This document shows, one piece after another, positions 1-12,400 of a DNA stretch of 64,000 nt. Location: positions 76,436-140,435 of the forward strand of contig NMRA01000033.1 of NCBI GenBank assembly GCA_002633005.1, given 5' to 3'. The stretch is from Phoronis australis (Eukaryota > Phoronida > Phoronidae). The notes under the pieces are model-generated. The model worked only from the letters and a program-made list of their open reading frames with translations. It was not told where the DNA came from and made no database searches. A program made the translations under genes and the position numbers. Numbering within the stretch: position 1 is the stretch's first letter; the number at the start of each line of letters is the position of its first letter.

Positions 1-2060
1 TAAGTAATTAATGTTTACAAAAAATTGAGACTACGGCAGGGGATGACGGCCACTTGGGCATGTTGTTTGCAACCATCTACTCCATTTAACCTTCTCAAAA
101 ATTTTTGACTTAAAGTGCTTTAAAATCACACCCACAGTATAACGCCATAGGATTATCCCTTAGCGCAAGCAGTGTCGATGTGGCAACTGAATGTAGTGTT
201 CGAAAAACAGGATTGCAGGAGTATTTGTTTAAACTGGGATCAAATGAAAACATTAACGACCTCCTCAGAGGCATCTCTCTACGCGGTACTTCTAAACTTA
301 TAGGAACATAATTTGCCTAAAAGTATCCGGCATATGGAGTACCTATGGTATGATCATCGTCTCTACTGGGTCAGCAGTATTGTCTAATACCTAGACAGCC
401 AAGGGGCTGAACAAGTTAAAAAACAACTGGTGATAATACTGAAACACACATGGAAAACACCAAGATGTATTTTTAAAAAGCACGTACCTGTTTTTGAAAG
501 CTATACTTCTTTCTCTTTCTTGAAATGTGGCCCATAATGTACTTTTCCTGCTAACAAATGATGCACTCATGTTTCAGAATGTTCCTATCTTGTTCAGGTT
601 AATTTTGGAAGTATGATTGATTTTCTTGGGAAATCTTGGATAACATCTGTATCACGTTCAGCAACTTCAGCTTTAGTACTACTGTTGGTGCCTTGAAACG
701 TTGCTATGCCATTCTATGTCCTTTCAATTTTTTGGTCTGACACTTGGTCTTCTAGTCTGCAGCACTCAGCAGTATACTGTGTAGGCTACCAGGACATGCA
801 GCTGTTTTCTGCACAAACGTTTGTGACACCTCTTTTTGTTTTTGATCTACTGATCTACAGTGTTCCACAGTCAATCACCTTTCATCAGGAAGCTTTCCTA
901 AGCTTCTTTAGGCTCTGACATCACAATTTTGTGCTGTTTGATAAACCTTGAATTATACAGGCATCCCACTCCATGGGAGCAGCCATATTGAAGTAACTAA
1001 GCACAACAATATAATCTGGCTCTCTGATTGGTCAATTCAATAGAAAAGCGCCATCAAGTGGCAGGAATGTGCATCATATTTTGTGCAACAAAAAAATGTG
1101 CAAGTGTAGACGTGGGAACTTTTTGGAATTTGATTTATAGTTATATTATCTAGCCACATAGAAAAAACTAGGTTGCCCCCCAAAGTACTCACAAGGATGA
1201 ACGCTATGAGATCTGGCCCACCGACTATTTGAACAATTTAAGTTTTGTGTTAATTTGTCTATGAACAAAAGTTCCACATGCAAGAAAAGTAAGTTTTCAA
1301 TTGTAGCTAGCTGGATAAGAATCTGCTATGCACAAGATTCCAGAATAAACAATTATCAGTGTACTTAAAAACAAAATAGCAAACTGAACAAACACATACA
1401 TATAAAGAAACAGCATTGCAATGGAGTCCATAATCAGGCATATCAAGTGATGAATTTCAGAATTAGGTTCAATTCTCTCAGGTTATTGCTGAAGGACTGC
1501 TTTTCATCTTATCCAAAGGTAGAATAGACGATCAGGCGGTTGGTTTCAGTTGTTTTCTCTCACCTGTAACAGAATAATGAGAGAAATATTAGCAAATTAT
1601 AAAAGAAAACACAAGACAAAACTACTTTTGTAAGGCAGAACATACCTGACGTTTCATCTTCATGTTTATATGTAGAAACTAATAACCTCTGTACCCATGG
1701 CTTATTTAAGATCTGAATTAAAATATGTGAAACTGGCTAAAAGTGATTTAATAATATGTATTTTTCATGTCACTTAAAATATGCTTCTGATCTCAACAAG
1801 TAAAATTCATTCAAGGTGTCAATTTTTATTCCAATTCAATGTTACGACATTTGCTGAATTAAGGCTTATTCATGTTAATTCGGTAACTAATCTGGTAGTC
1901 CTGTGGGTGGGGTCCGCTACAAAATAACGAAACTCACTCATCAAGAGAATGTTATTGGACACAGCATAGTTTTGAAGGGAAATTGCTGTGAAAAAGTCAC
2001 CCTTGACCTCTGAGCGTTACGTACCATACACCTCTTATATTCCGGGTGAGTTTCCGAAAA
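1..2060. other. No gene recognised
   Basis: No open frame here has a recognisable domain, convincing splice sites or coding-like composition. The sequence is AT-leaning and looks like intergenic or intronic DNA. If the candidate first exon at 5250-5447 is real, this stretch would be intron or downstream exon territory of that gene; a possible acceptor followed by a short frame lies near 1565 on the minus strand but is too weak to call. Confidence 0.5.
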
Positions 2061-2149
2061 GAAACACTTAGTTCCACTCAATAAACTCCTTATTCAGTGT
2101 GGTAACTGGTGGGGATAAAATCACCGAACGATGTTGATAGAAACTGATT

Positions 2150-2390
2150 GCTAAAAACTTACCAAGTACTGTTACGCAATTATGTAGTCTCCCAATGGAA
2201 ATGTACAGAGCACACACAGGGCTTCGGCATCCACACACTTTTTTGCCAGTTGGTTGACCCTTTTGACCGCAATTGTCTACGAATGTAGTAACCTTGGGTC
2301 TTTTTGGGAATTTGTGGCCACCTGTCGAAGACTTGCACCGGGGAAATAGCAATAATAAGGCTTAGCGCGACGACGTATTTTGATAACATT
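2150..2390 (-). pseudogene. THAP-domain-like relic
   Basis: On the minus strand the frames here carry pieces of a THAP zinc-finger pattern: an HKFP/RWP-like segment followed about 35 residues later by PCVCSVHF, which resembles the conserved vCSxHF of THAP domains. The pieces lie in different frames, so any gene is broken. THAP domains bind DNA and are common in P, Kolobok and ISL2EU-type transposases as well as in host genes. No downstream transposase is visible, and chance resemblance is possible. A single undetermined base (n) occurs at 2664, just to the right. Confidence 0.33.
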
Positions 2391-2817
2391 TCCGTCTTTT
2401 TACCAGTTGTTTACATGCAAACAGTGACGCATGCGCAATTCAATAACCACGAGTACAGCAGCGACACCGCGAGGAAAATTCTCCGAATAGCCCCATTGAC
2501 GTGGCGCTCGCACCAATCGAAATCTGTATCATCGACACAACGAATTTGGTTTTCACGGTCGGTGTCTCCATCGTGATGGAATGGACGATGACCGGCCGTT
2601 TAATTTAGTGCAAAGTACGTGGAAATTAAGGAAACACATTAATTGTTCATTTCATGTCAATTANTATAGATTATGTTCTTTAGGGCTTGTTCATCTTGTA
2701 CATAACTTTTGGACATACATTTTTTGTAGAACAGTTTTTTAACATTACCAGTAAATGTTTGTACATGATAATGTTGTTCAACTTTTGAGACAAATCGATT
2801 AATATGCTTATCCACAA

Positions 2818-3060
2818 ATGAATTTGTGTAACCATTATTTATTAGAAGTAGTTTATCACAAGCCTACTGACAAAGGTGTTTGTCTCCATGCTGATAGTGA
2901 CTGTCCTGAGCGTGATAAGATAGCTGTTTTAGTCAATCTTTTAAAGAGAGCTCACACTATTTCATCAGACTGGAAACTGTTCATTAGTGAAGTCCAACAT
3001 GTAAAACACGCAAAATCTGGGAGTCAACCGACTCCTACCTTGCCCGTTGCAGCCGTTTAA
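2818..3060 (+). mobile_element. Penelope-like or related reverse-transcriptase tail, relic
   Basis: An 80-residue frame contains VYHKPTDKGVCLHADSDCPE followed by a segment with KRAHTISSDW. The pattern yhKPTDtg-cLh-xSecP, then a helix ending in RA, is what I recognise from the distal part of reverse transcriptases of Penelope-like and related retroelements in marine invertebrates. No palm or fingers motif (YxDD) precedes it, so only the 3' end of the RT survives. It probably reflects a 5'-truncated insertion. The family assignment is from memory of the motif. Confidence 0.5.
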
Positions 3061-5249
3061 GTGAACAACGATCTAATTAACGTCATTTTCATGCATATTT
3101 TTCAGTCTTTTAATTTGTAACAAATAATAGTCCGTCGTCATTTTGAAAAGAATAAGTTCGTGACAAGCGCACGCGTCATTTCCAGAAATTTTGCGACCAT
3201 CTGTCGGGAGATGATGACAGGTTCGCAGCAGCAAAATGTGTTCTGAAATTCGGTTTGGTGGTATTAAAATACTAAAAACTTGTAACTTGTAAACTAAACC
3301 AGTTCCGATAATTCGTTGTGACATATACGCAACCTCGCGGAAGAGAAGAATAATTGATAGAAGAATTGAGGAACAGAAACTGGCCAATGGGTGACGGCGC
3401 CGAAAGTCGACCCAAAAGAGCGCACCACAATTTTAGTAGCAGATGAACGGTAGAACGCCAATTTTTCCAACACCGGTAAGCAATTTAGTTTACTCAAAGA
3501 AGAGCGTTGTAGCTTTTAATGACACTAATTTTGTGTCAGGTTTTATTTGGTCAGTTGTTTTTCCCACATCGGAGGAAAGCTGCAGATTTAGTATACAGCT
3601 TTGCACCAAGGCTAGAACAGATCTTGCTTGTCGCCAGTGCTTGTCGTGGATATGAATTTTCCATGCACGGCACATGACGGGTTCGGCGGATAGTTTGCAC
3701 AAATATTTGTCATTGCCGCTTACATTGGGGTTACGAAGTGTGGGCGGTGTAATTTACGTCGCAATTAATTACTTTATGTGGTATGCAAGAAACTAAAACA
3801 ATGTTTTGTTAAAACTACTTGTACTTCTGGTGTCAAAAGGATGTTTTGGTGGGTTGGAGGCTACCTTTAAGACCGAAGACGAAAATTAGAAAAGAATGTA
3901 TTTCATGGACACAATTAGGTTTTTGGTCTTCGGTCCAACTTAGACAGAAATTGGTCGGTTTTTGACATTCGCTGGTTCTCTGCGTGTCCGCTAGGGGGAA
4001 GGGGACACGCAGGAATCATTCAGCAGCACGCGTTTTATCACTGGTTAATGTAACCTCGGCAGTCATTGATTACCTTTACAACAAACAAAGAAAATGGCGG
4101 ACTGTGAACGATCTTTAGATTTGTGATGCAATTGGTGTGACAGCAACTATTTCGTTTCTGCAGTAATAATAATAGCCAGATGCTTGAAGCACATATTATA
4201 TGCACACAGATCTGGCCGATTTAATCAGTGTGTTATTCATAGGTACTGTGTGCATACAAGACAGCAACATAAACATGAGTGTGCGACAGTAGAAAAATGC
4301 ATACCGATAAAGCATAACAACTTTCCGAATCACATTTCTTGAACATATCCCAATTAAGCACCGATTTAGTACAACAGACCGCAATTATATCCACATATAC
4401 ACTTTCTTCATCAGTCATGCCGGTTTGTTTACATATAAAGCGCTACCTGTTGACAATTCGATCATCCAATCGGAAACGCCGGTGTAATTTTTTTTCCGGA
4501 GGAAAATGAAATGATACCAGCGTGCCCCTTTCCCCGTAGCGGACACGCAAGGAACCAACGAGTTTTTTGACATAGCTAAGCATTCAAACTACGCTTGCTA
4601 ATTCACAAAAACTAATCGAGGCGGTGAGAGAAATAATACGGCTTCAAGAATAATCTTCGTTTTGAAACTCTAAATGAGCATTTATTTACAATATTTTGGA
4701 TATATTTGGGATCTCGTTTACTCAGACACTGGTTGGTTGGAAAATGTTCACGTGTGCAAATAAGTCGTGTTGCATGGTCTCTAGGTGGCCAGCCAGCTAG
4801 CTGTCTGAAGACTGTCGTCAAAATATCTAGTATACAGCTTTGTACCAAGGCTAGGTCTCTAGGGTGCTTTGTCGGTTCTTGAGTAGAATCGAAAGCAGAC
4901 GATCTTCAATTTGGCATTGTTTATAGCCATGATATTGTAAAAGATTCTGAAAGTATCAACGAAATTTGTTCCTCAGCAGCTTACAGTGATGAAAGTCCTA
5001 AATTTTACTCATTTAGACCGAAGGTCCAATCTTAAGCCTATTTGGTAGCAGGCTAAGGTTCGGTCTTAATTTTGTTCTTTCAAATAATTTCTATGAAACG
5101 GGGCTAAGAAATTTTGGTCTTAAATTAGTATGATTTCGGTCTACGGTATTAATTAAGACAAAAAGTTTCATGAAACGGGCCTCTATTTTCTAAATTGCTG
5201 AGAACAAAGAAAATGATGTCCTTTAAAACATATATTGGTAGTTTCTTAC
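3061..5249. other. No gene recognised
   Basis: Several short frames exist on both strands but none shows a recognisable motif, a consistent splice structure or a transposon signature. The stretch is treated as non-coding; it would be the first intron of the candidate minus-strand gene that starts at 5447. Confidence 0.45.
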
Positions 5250-5447
5250 CGGAAATGTCATGAAGCGTTTGTGCATAGATAGGCGCTCAGTCATCGCTTG
5301 TTTAATCTCATTTTGTTTTACTGCACTGTCTTGTTTTTCGAATTCACCAAAGCGAGTTGACGGACGGTCCATAGCCGACTGATTGGACGACATCATGGAT
5401 AGCGGATGATTCGGACTATGCCCGCTTTTATTCGACTTCAGTTCCAT
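5250..5447 (-). CDS. Candidate first exon of an unidentified gene (partial)
   Basis: Reading the minus strand, an ATG at 5447 in a favourable context (aaaATGg) opens a frame of exactly 66 codons that ends at TTT CCG followed by GTAAGA, a good splice donor. The peptide is polar and serine/lysine/glutamine rich: it starts MELKSNKSGHSPNHP, then has a charged, possibly helical stretch (FEKQDSAVKQNEIKQAMTER). The region just upstream (5480-5600) is richer in CpG than its surroundings, as a promoter might be. I do not recognise the family. The rest of the gene would run toward lower coordinates, where no exon could be identified. It may instead be a chance frame. Confidence 0.4.
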
Positions 5448-5857
5448 TTTACTCAGTCGTTTGATAATCTTCGTGTTCCAGAAGATTTGCAATCGCACGT
5501 GTGCCTGGCACAAATCCAAGCGAGGAGTATGCGCGTGCCTCAGCAGGCGGGCGTGACTTTTATAGATGTCAATGGCAAAAACGCTCCATGCGCAGGGTGA
5601 ATATAGAGAATCCTATACGAATCTCAGGTTCAAAACCTCTTGAAAATTTCGTCAAAATCCCGAGGCTTGCCGAGAGACGAAATATTAAATGCGCGACAAT
5701 AAAACGTTATAATGGGCAAATTAGGTTAAGGTTACACATTTAAACACCCCACTTAAACTGAACGTGTAAAACACATCGACACAGTTTTGACCAAGCATAT
5801 GCTTGAACTTTTCAAACTTAACTTTTGACAAAGGTTTTATAAATACATCTGCAGAAG

Positions 5858-6120
5858 CATGAGCACACCCAGCCTAAAATATAGGGGGCTCGAATTCTTC
5901 GTTATGTGGACCATTTATTGAAAAAAATCAACGAGAACTAAAAAAAACGGAGTCACTGGGTTCAGGCCTGCCAATCGTGCATCCGCGCCGAATTTCTTAG
6001 GAGTTTGTGGACTTTTGTCACGTTTACTCGGACTTTTTGTTTCACTAAGGCGGACCTTTTTGCCCAATTCGCCAAATTGGGGGACTCGTTTGAGACCCCG
6101 GCCCCCTGGATGCGCCCATG
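5858..6120. mobile_element. Short inverted-repeat element (MITE), copy A
   Basis: About 263 bases bounded by CATGAGCACACCCAGCC on the left and an inverted GGATGCGCCCATG on the right. The flanks are agaag (5853-5857) and agatg (6121-6125), a 5-base target duplication with one mismatch. Interior sequence matches the copies at 13432 and 26739, including ggcggacctttttgccca and a gggactcg block. No coding capacity. Confidence 0.75.
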
Positions 6121-6125
6121 AGATG

Positions 6126-7230
6126 GTGTATAAATGTAGATTATTACATGGCGAAGTCGTTATTCCCCGTAATCTAGACCCCGAGTGGATTTTGGAGAAT
6201 TATCGCCCGAGAGCAAAAGATAAGGGGGATAACGACTGAGAACATGTAATAATATATTTATACCACACACTAAACGATAAACATTTCAAAGAATCGATCT
6301 ACCTTTATCGACTAGTCTCGGCTTTTGTAACTACTTTCTATGTCAGAGGTCTGGGGTTGGAGATCGTGTCCTTTTAAGAAACGTTGAGTTAACTTAAAAC
6401 CAAATAAAAATTGAAACAAAATATAAATAAAGTGAATCAAAAAAATAATTTTAAAGACCTGATCTCAAAATGCCCATGTGGTTCCAATATCCGAAAATAC
6501 TTACTACATAAAATCTTATTTTCGACACCCTTTATATTCTTTTCGCCTTTCTTGCCAAAAGCGATTTTTTAACAGTATTTGACCCTTCTCTGTGAGCGTA
6601 TAGTTACGATCCCCTCGACCCACGACCTGTGGCAATAGAAGTATCTTAGCGCCTTTTACACATTTCATAATCATATTACGTCGCTGAATGACGTTCCCAT
6701 AAAACTAACCTACACACAAATCTGCTCTGGCTCAAATCTGCAGTTAAAAACTGGAAGTTGCTAAAGAACATGATTTGGAATAGCGAATTGTGAGGGTGCT
6801 ATCGTTGCCACGGAAATAATTCTACGAGCGGCTACCAATGGCCCTGTTCAGCTAAGCTTAAGGAGAGTGTACGTTAACATTTTTATTATTTGTTTCCTGT
6901 TGCACACTTGTTTAGAATATACTCTATAAAACGTTGAGATACTTTTTAGTTTTTTTTTTCAAACTGTATTTACTGAAAACATTACATATTCTTCGGTTCC
7001 TCGCACTCTCCCAAAAAGATTGAATCTGCCATTCATTGAAGAGCAGACGAGACGATTGCACTTTGCCGCGAACGACATTTTTAACCTTGGTAGTTCTTTG
7101 ATTTGATTTTTGTATTTGTTTTATTTTTCTATTTTTGGCTTTCAAACTTTCTCAATTGCAAAAGAATAGAGAAAAGCCAGCCGAGCTCACGGACCGACTC
7201 GTTGATCTTGCAAGTCACTGCTTGTTCTAC
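6126..7230. other. No gene recognised
   Basis: AT-rich sequence between the MITE and the Copia relic. The frames present are low-complexity lysine/phenylalanine-rich products of A/T runs and are not believed. Confidence 0.5.
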
Positions 7231-7232
7231 GT

Positions 7233-8400
7233 TCAGATCGAGTCGAGCTTGTAGGCTGGGTCGAGGGGGTTGTGGGCCGTGGGGGTTGTGGGCCGTGGGT
7301 CGAGGGGGTCGTGGAACGAGGGGGTAGGGGGTCGAGGGGTTTTAGAACTTTCCGCGCTTAGACAACAAGGAGTGCATTTGGGCATGCAGTCACTCATGTT
7401 GAATATATCTAGAGTTTGCGTTAGATATTTTGTTTGATTTATAGTTATGCAATCATTCTCGGAATTGAAAGTTATTCCTAGCAAATCATGATAACGTCAA
7501 GAAATCCTTCATTTTGAACTTTTGACACAGGGAGCTTTTGATATTGACGAGTTCAGATTCATTACTTACTGTTACCGGGTACTATAATATCGTCGTCCCA
7601 TATAATGATAACTACTGAAGACGTTTCAGTGTGTCTGATAAATACAGCGATCACACAACGGTTATTGAAATCGTGAAGCATGTTTTCCAATTTCTCCCAT
7701 AGGCGCATTGAAGAATGCTGTTTTAACATCCATTAGATGTACAATCACGTTTTCCTGAACTGCGATTTGCATAAGCATTCGAGTAAAAGTAACTCGTGCA
7801 GTTGGTGAGAATGTCTCATAATGGTCTATCTTATGCTTTTGTGAGTAGCCTTTCGGGACAAATCGTGGTTTGTGTTTATCCTCGCCATTTGCTGGGCCCA
7901 AGCTTTACAGCACACACATCTAACCCCCAATGGCTTTCCGTCTCGTGGCACAGTAGTAAACTCAGTTAACTCAGTGAAATGCGTGTCAGGATTGAAATTA
8001 TTATCAAAAGTGACAAACTTGTTTTCATCACAATATTGGCTGTAGCCCCACAATCAACAAGTAGAGTGTTTTTGTTCCAGTCCCTGTATCTAGCACTGGC
8101 AGCGTCATCGACAATACTAGCTTTGAACGCAAAATTGTGTGGTTGTCCGTTAGACTCAGGTTCATTAGTGTCCATACTTTTCGCAGTGTCCCTTTTCATT
8201 TGTGTCATGCGAATGGTTTTTGCAGACTGTGTACCAATTATTTTAATTTGTACCGTCTCCGGTTCTGGTTCCTGTTCTCAGCTCGGTTGAGTCCCAATTC
8301 AGGTTGACCACTTATGGGTGTGTACTTTGCAGCCATCACATTTGATGGAGTTTGGTTTACCATTTTCAATCTCTTCAAAACTACGAAGTGCCCCTTTGAT
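7233..8400 (-). mobile_element. Ty1/Copia retrotransposon relic
   Basis: Minus-strand order, in several frames: CDGCKVHTHKW (Cys/His segment near 8330), a retropepsin-like LLVDCGATANIV near 8060, then directly the Copia reverse transcriptase (KPRFVPKGYSQKHKIDHYET, with HLMDVKTAFFNA) at 7700-7900, and its distal part (MLGITFNSENDCITINQTKY) near 7450. This is the gag, protease, RT order of Copia, but the integrase that should lie between protease and RT is missing: only about 150 bases separate them. Stops and frame shifts mark it as dead. A G-rich minisatellite lies at its 3' end. Confidence 0.8.
7256..7342 (+). repeat. G-rich short tandem repeat
   Basis: Irregular repeats of tgggtcgagggggt / gtgggccgtgggg, unit about 14-17 bases. 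Many runs of three to five G on the plus strand could form a G-quadruplex. It overlaps the degraded Copia RT end. Confidence 0.75.
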
Positions 8401-8833
8401 CTCTGAAAATGTCATTGGTTTTTCACGTTAGTTCTGTATTCTGACGACAGCGCCTTTACAACCAATGCAATAAGCAAACTGTTACTGAGTTCTTCGCCTG
8501 CACTTTTTGTTTAGGTGTAAATGTATCACGGAACACGTAATCTACCGTTACAAATTAACCAATCAAAAAACAAACAGTGATTTATTTATCTTTACAAGAA
8601 CAAGGTTGGGCAATTTTTATTTCTTTTGAACATTGATAATTTCTTTGTCTGATGGTTGTAATAATAAAACGTTCCAGACATGGCAGAAAAACGTGATCTC
8701 GTTAATGAGTTCACTTGTATAGGCCTGTATATATCACCAGAGGAGATTCCACCATTTTTAACACAGAGCACTTTTATTTTCTTGAAAATGTAAACAAGTA
8801 TTATATACAACACCACTGGTGAACTGTCGAGCG
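8401..8833. other. No gene recognised
   Basis: Between the Copia relic and the methyltransferase 3' end. No domain or splice-supported exon seen. Confidence 0.5.
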
Positions 8834-8839
8834 TTTATT
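8834..8839 (-). terminator. Polyadenylation signal of the methyltransferase gene
   Basis: The plus strand reads tttatt, which is AATAAA on the coding strand, about 100 bases downstream of the TAA stop at 8942-8944. This spacing suits a short 3' UTR. Confidence 0.55.
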
Positions 8840-8941
8840 AAATTCCCTCTTGGCTAAAATTCAAGGAACATAGGAACAGTTAATGCATATTTCACCTAAT
8901 AAACGTCACACTTGTGGTCAAGGAGGATTTAAAGATGCAAT

Positions 8942-9495
8942 TTACACTTTACGGCACACAAATAAAGTTTTCTTTTCTTCTGGATGTGGGGCAGCCCTTT
9001 CCGAGATGATGGAAAATCCTGCTGTGTTAAGAAGTTCCCGCCCCTTGTGCTTCTTCCACTGACAACCCAGTCCCCAACCTCCATCACCGAACATAGAGGG
9101 CGCCACACATTGTAGTAAACTTATACTATAAAACATAGCATCCAGTTCATTGGTTTGGGGTTCATGAAACTTGTCAACCATACAGAAAACTCCATCGTCT
9201 TTAAGAATTCTGTGGATCTCATTTAAGCCTAAATCTGGACGGGAAAGGTCATGTATGACAGTGTTCACAAAAACAAAATCAAATCTTCTGTGCCAATCGC
9301 CTGGAAGTTTACATGCGTCGAGAAGTTCAAATTGAGCGTTAGGAAGCTTAAGGTCCTTTGCTTTCTGGTTACTCTGGATGACGTAGAGCTCTTGACATTC
9401 CACGCCAATAAAATTCGAGTTTGGGTTTTCTTTCGCGAGTTCCAGTAACATAGCCCCATGGCCGCAACCAATTTCGCACACTGAAATACCATCAC
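8942..9495 (-). CDS. Methyltransferase exon 4 (SAM-binding domain, stop)
   Basis: Acceptor TTTACAG before GTGATGGT; first two bases complete a Cys codon begun in exon 3. Encodes the glycine-rich SAM-binding loop (EIGCGHG), the acidic ribose-binding residue in GVECQ, and a C-terminal half ending FVCRKV and TAA at 8942-8944. Confidence 0.9.
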
Positions 9496-12400
9496 CTGTA
9501 AATAAAACGGCGACTGTTCAGAATTATGAGAAGCATGTTGGACATTCAAGGTCGTATTGGAATAGTCATACATGTACCTGTGGAGACGTTAAAACTGTGT
9601 TAATAAACTGTCCACTACAGCCCAAGCTCTGCTGCCGAGTTTCTTGAGAGTTTGGCGAACAAGTCTTCGCGAGGTAGCGCCATGCATTACAAGGAAACCT
9701 TTCATTCACGAGTATCCTGAGTTACGCACTGGGCCTCAGATTAGATAGTAAGTTTCCAGGGAGATTTCCCAAAGGTGTCAAATAGGCACTGTACACGTAC
9801 ACAAACTAAACATTGACTAACACAACTGATACTGATACAACCGTAACGTGAGATCACGGCATGCAAGAGCACGAGTCACTAACTCATGCAGCGAGTGAAC
9901 ACAAATCTTATCAGCGAATATGTTGGTGTCACTAAATCGGATCCCATTTGTCAAATCGGATATGGGGCATAAAATCTCCAAAACTCAAAGTTCAAACTTG
10001 TTTTCTGAAAGCAAAGATGGCTTTATAAAAGCCTGGATAAAGATAACTGACCCAAAGAGCCTATGTTCGATTAAAATGTGTATGCCTACATAAACTTGCC
10101 GCAGAATAGGCCGAAAAAGTACAATGCGCCAATTGACCGGAGGCATTTGATTATACCAAGTCACCGAGGATATAATGTTGCGCTCAAGGCTGCGGAGCAC
10201 ACTCCAAAGTCGATCATCTCTAACGTAGTGAAATCTGTAGGCGAAAATTGAGGGCTGTGCAAGAGTACATGTCCAATAATAATACCTGTAATACCTGTCA
10301 CGGACAGGATCATTGGGGATATGCTGGTGTACTAATCCCCTCCCCAGACCATCCCCGTGACAGGTACATTTTACAGGTCCAAACGCCCTACGGTCCTCAG
10401 CGCAATATAGCAATCCAGAACCATGCGATTCGTCACTAGGAGACAAATGCCAAGTCAGTTCTGTGCTTGGGGTGACTGCGAAATGAGAGCCAACCTACAG
10501 CGGAAACTGGTAACGGCGTTGCGTCCAGACATCGTGACATGGTGGACGAGACAGAAGCCCACCTTTGTTATTGAACTGACTATGCCGAAGGAGGAGAACA
10601 GTGAAGAAGCATATACGAGTGTTCCAGGCTCTCGGCGTTCGGTGAAATAAAAGGAAGGCAGCTATCCGCAAGCCAAGTGAGGAAACGGAGAAAGCATCGC
10701 GTTGACTGTGGTACAGGAAGGTCAGAACCAGCTTGAAGGTCTTCCTTCAATACGTTGTCACTGGCAATCACTGAACCCACCAGCAGACCTTATTATGGAT
10801 TTAGGGCTAAAGCTAGCAAGGAATCTAGATAACCATTTGACCATGTTGACATGGCCAAATGAGCAACGACGAAAAGCACTCACCGATCAATACCAGACAA
10901 CAAGACTGAATCGAGACGCCATGTGACAAGCATGAAAATGGAGGACTTCTTCAATCAATGACGTCATACAATTTACCCTTTCAGTCAATTATTAGATATC
11001 CTTAAAAATGACTAGTAAATAATCTAAAACTTACACAACTTGGCAATAAGGTCAGGAACTGAAGCAATCATCTGGTCGGTGAAGTGGGGATTGAGTTTTG
11101 CTTTTGTTTCGTTCAATCCATTCAAGAAGACGTCATAATCTTCGAATCTTGAATAACTCAAGCCTGAAAATGTTAGTAAAAATTATTTTCAGACTGAAAT
11201 GGCTTATTCTGAGCCACAAACTTTTACACATAAATCACACAGGAAGAGATAGCATAATGTTCAATTTCGATAGTTATCACAATGCTGTTGATTTTTTGCA
11301 TCCAAGGGACACTTCTTGATGTCGACTTACCTGTGGGTCCCTCTTTCTTGAAACATTCGCTCATTTCGTTGAACAATCTCCCCCACGACAATACGTGATA
11401 TTTCATCAATTCATTTGAAAACGAAGGCTTTATTAAAGCAGACCGGCGATGCTCAGGAAGAAAGAACTGACGGCCATCGGCAGATACGTCAACAATCTTC
11501 AAACACGTCATCTGGAGAAGCCATTCTTCTACGTACCTTCAAAATCAACAATATGGGTAGGCCCACTGAAGACGAAAGGTAGGCAAAATGACAATGAGGC
11601 GATCGTAAAAAGCTCATCCACGTAGTGGATCGCCAAGATATTGAGAGACCTCACCTTTGAAAACGCTCCGCTGCTGATTACGCAAGGATATTTTGAAAGA
11701 AGGAAAATGACAGTGGCATCTGGGCTGCGTTTCGTGGACCCAAGAGCCTCCCACAGTACTTGGTGCGCTAAATCTTTGCTTATGGTTAAGAAACAGTGAA
11801 TGCTATCTCATAATTTAGTATTCCAACCTCACCAAATAATAATTCTAATGGCCGCCATTTTAACATGGTACGGTAACAAGGCTCTGGAACTCGCGAAATC
11901 CTGGCTTAATGGAGTCAAAAAATGCCCCCCCGTGCCCCCCTCGTACTTCAACTTCTAAGCTGCATTTCCACAAAGAAAAATATGTGTGAAAACCGAAAAA
12001 AGAAGTTAAGCCAAAAAAGTGTCCCACGTGCGCTTTTTATACAAATTAGAGACGCCATTACGGATTTTTCGTCATTTGATGATATCGGACCTTCTTTTTC
12101 ATGTAATTGAACAAATCAAGTGCCAAAACCGATATTTGAGGGTCAAGGAATAATTTTCTTCATAATCAATTGCATCTGACTTGCGTTATACGGTTACTCA
12201 CTGACAGTGTAAATAAGCCAGTACAAACACAAAATGTGCAACTTTCAGTGATTTCATAGTCACCTTTTTAGTGAACCGGACTCAACAATTTTTTTAATAT
12301 CTCAAGGAAAAAACGCAGGGAAATGATTGCAGAAATGTGGACTATCATTATGAGCTGATGTCACTGCTTACATGTTCCATAACTCCATATCACGTTCATC

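Larger units (their letters stand above)
9496..11034. other. Methyltransferase intron 3 with a retroelement fragment
   Basis: Intron of about 1.5 kb. Apart from the plus-strand fragment at 10400-10700 and a small inverted repeat (acctgtcacgg near 10297, inverted at 10363) no feature is supported. Confidence 0.6.

Noticed and set aside
706-918. Open frame of 70 residues on the plus strand
   Set aside because: No motif, no splice context, phenylalanine/serine-rich translation of T-rich sequence.
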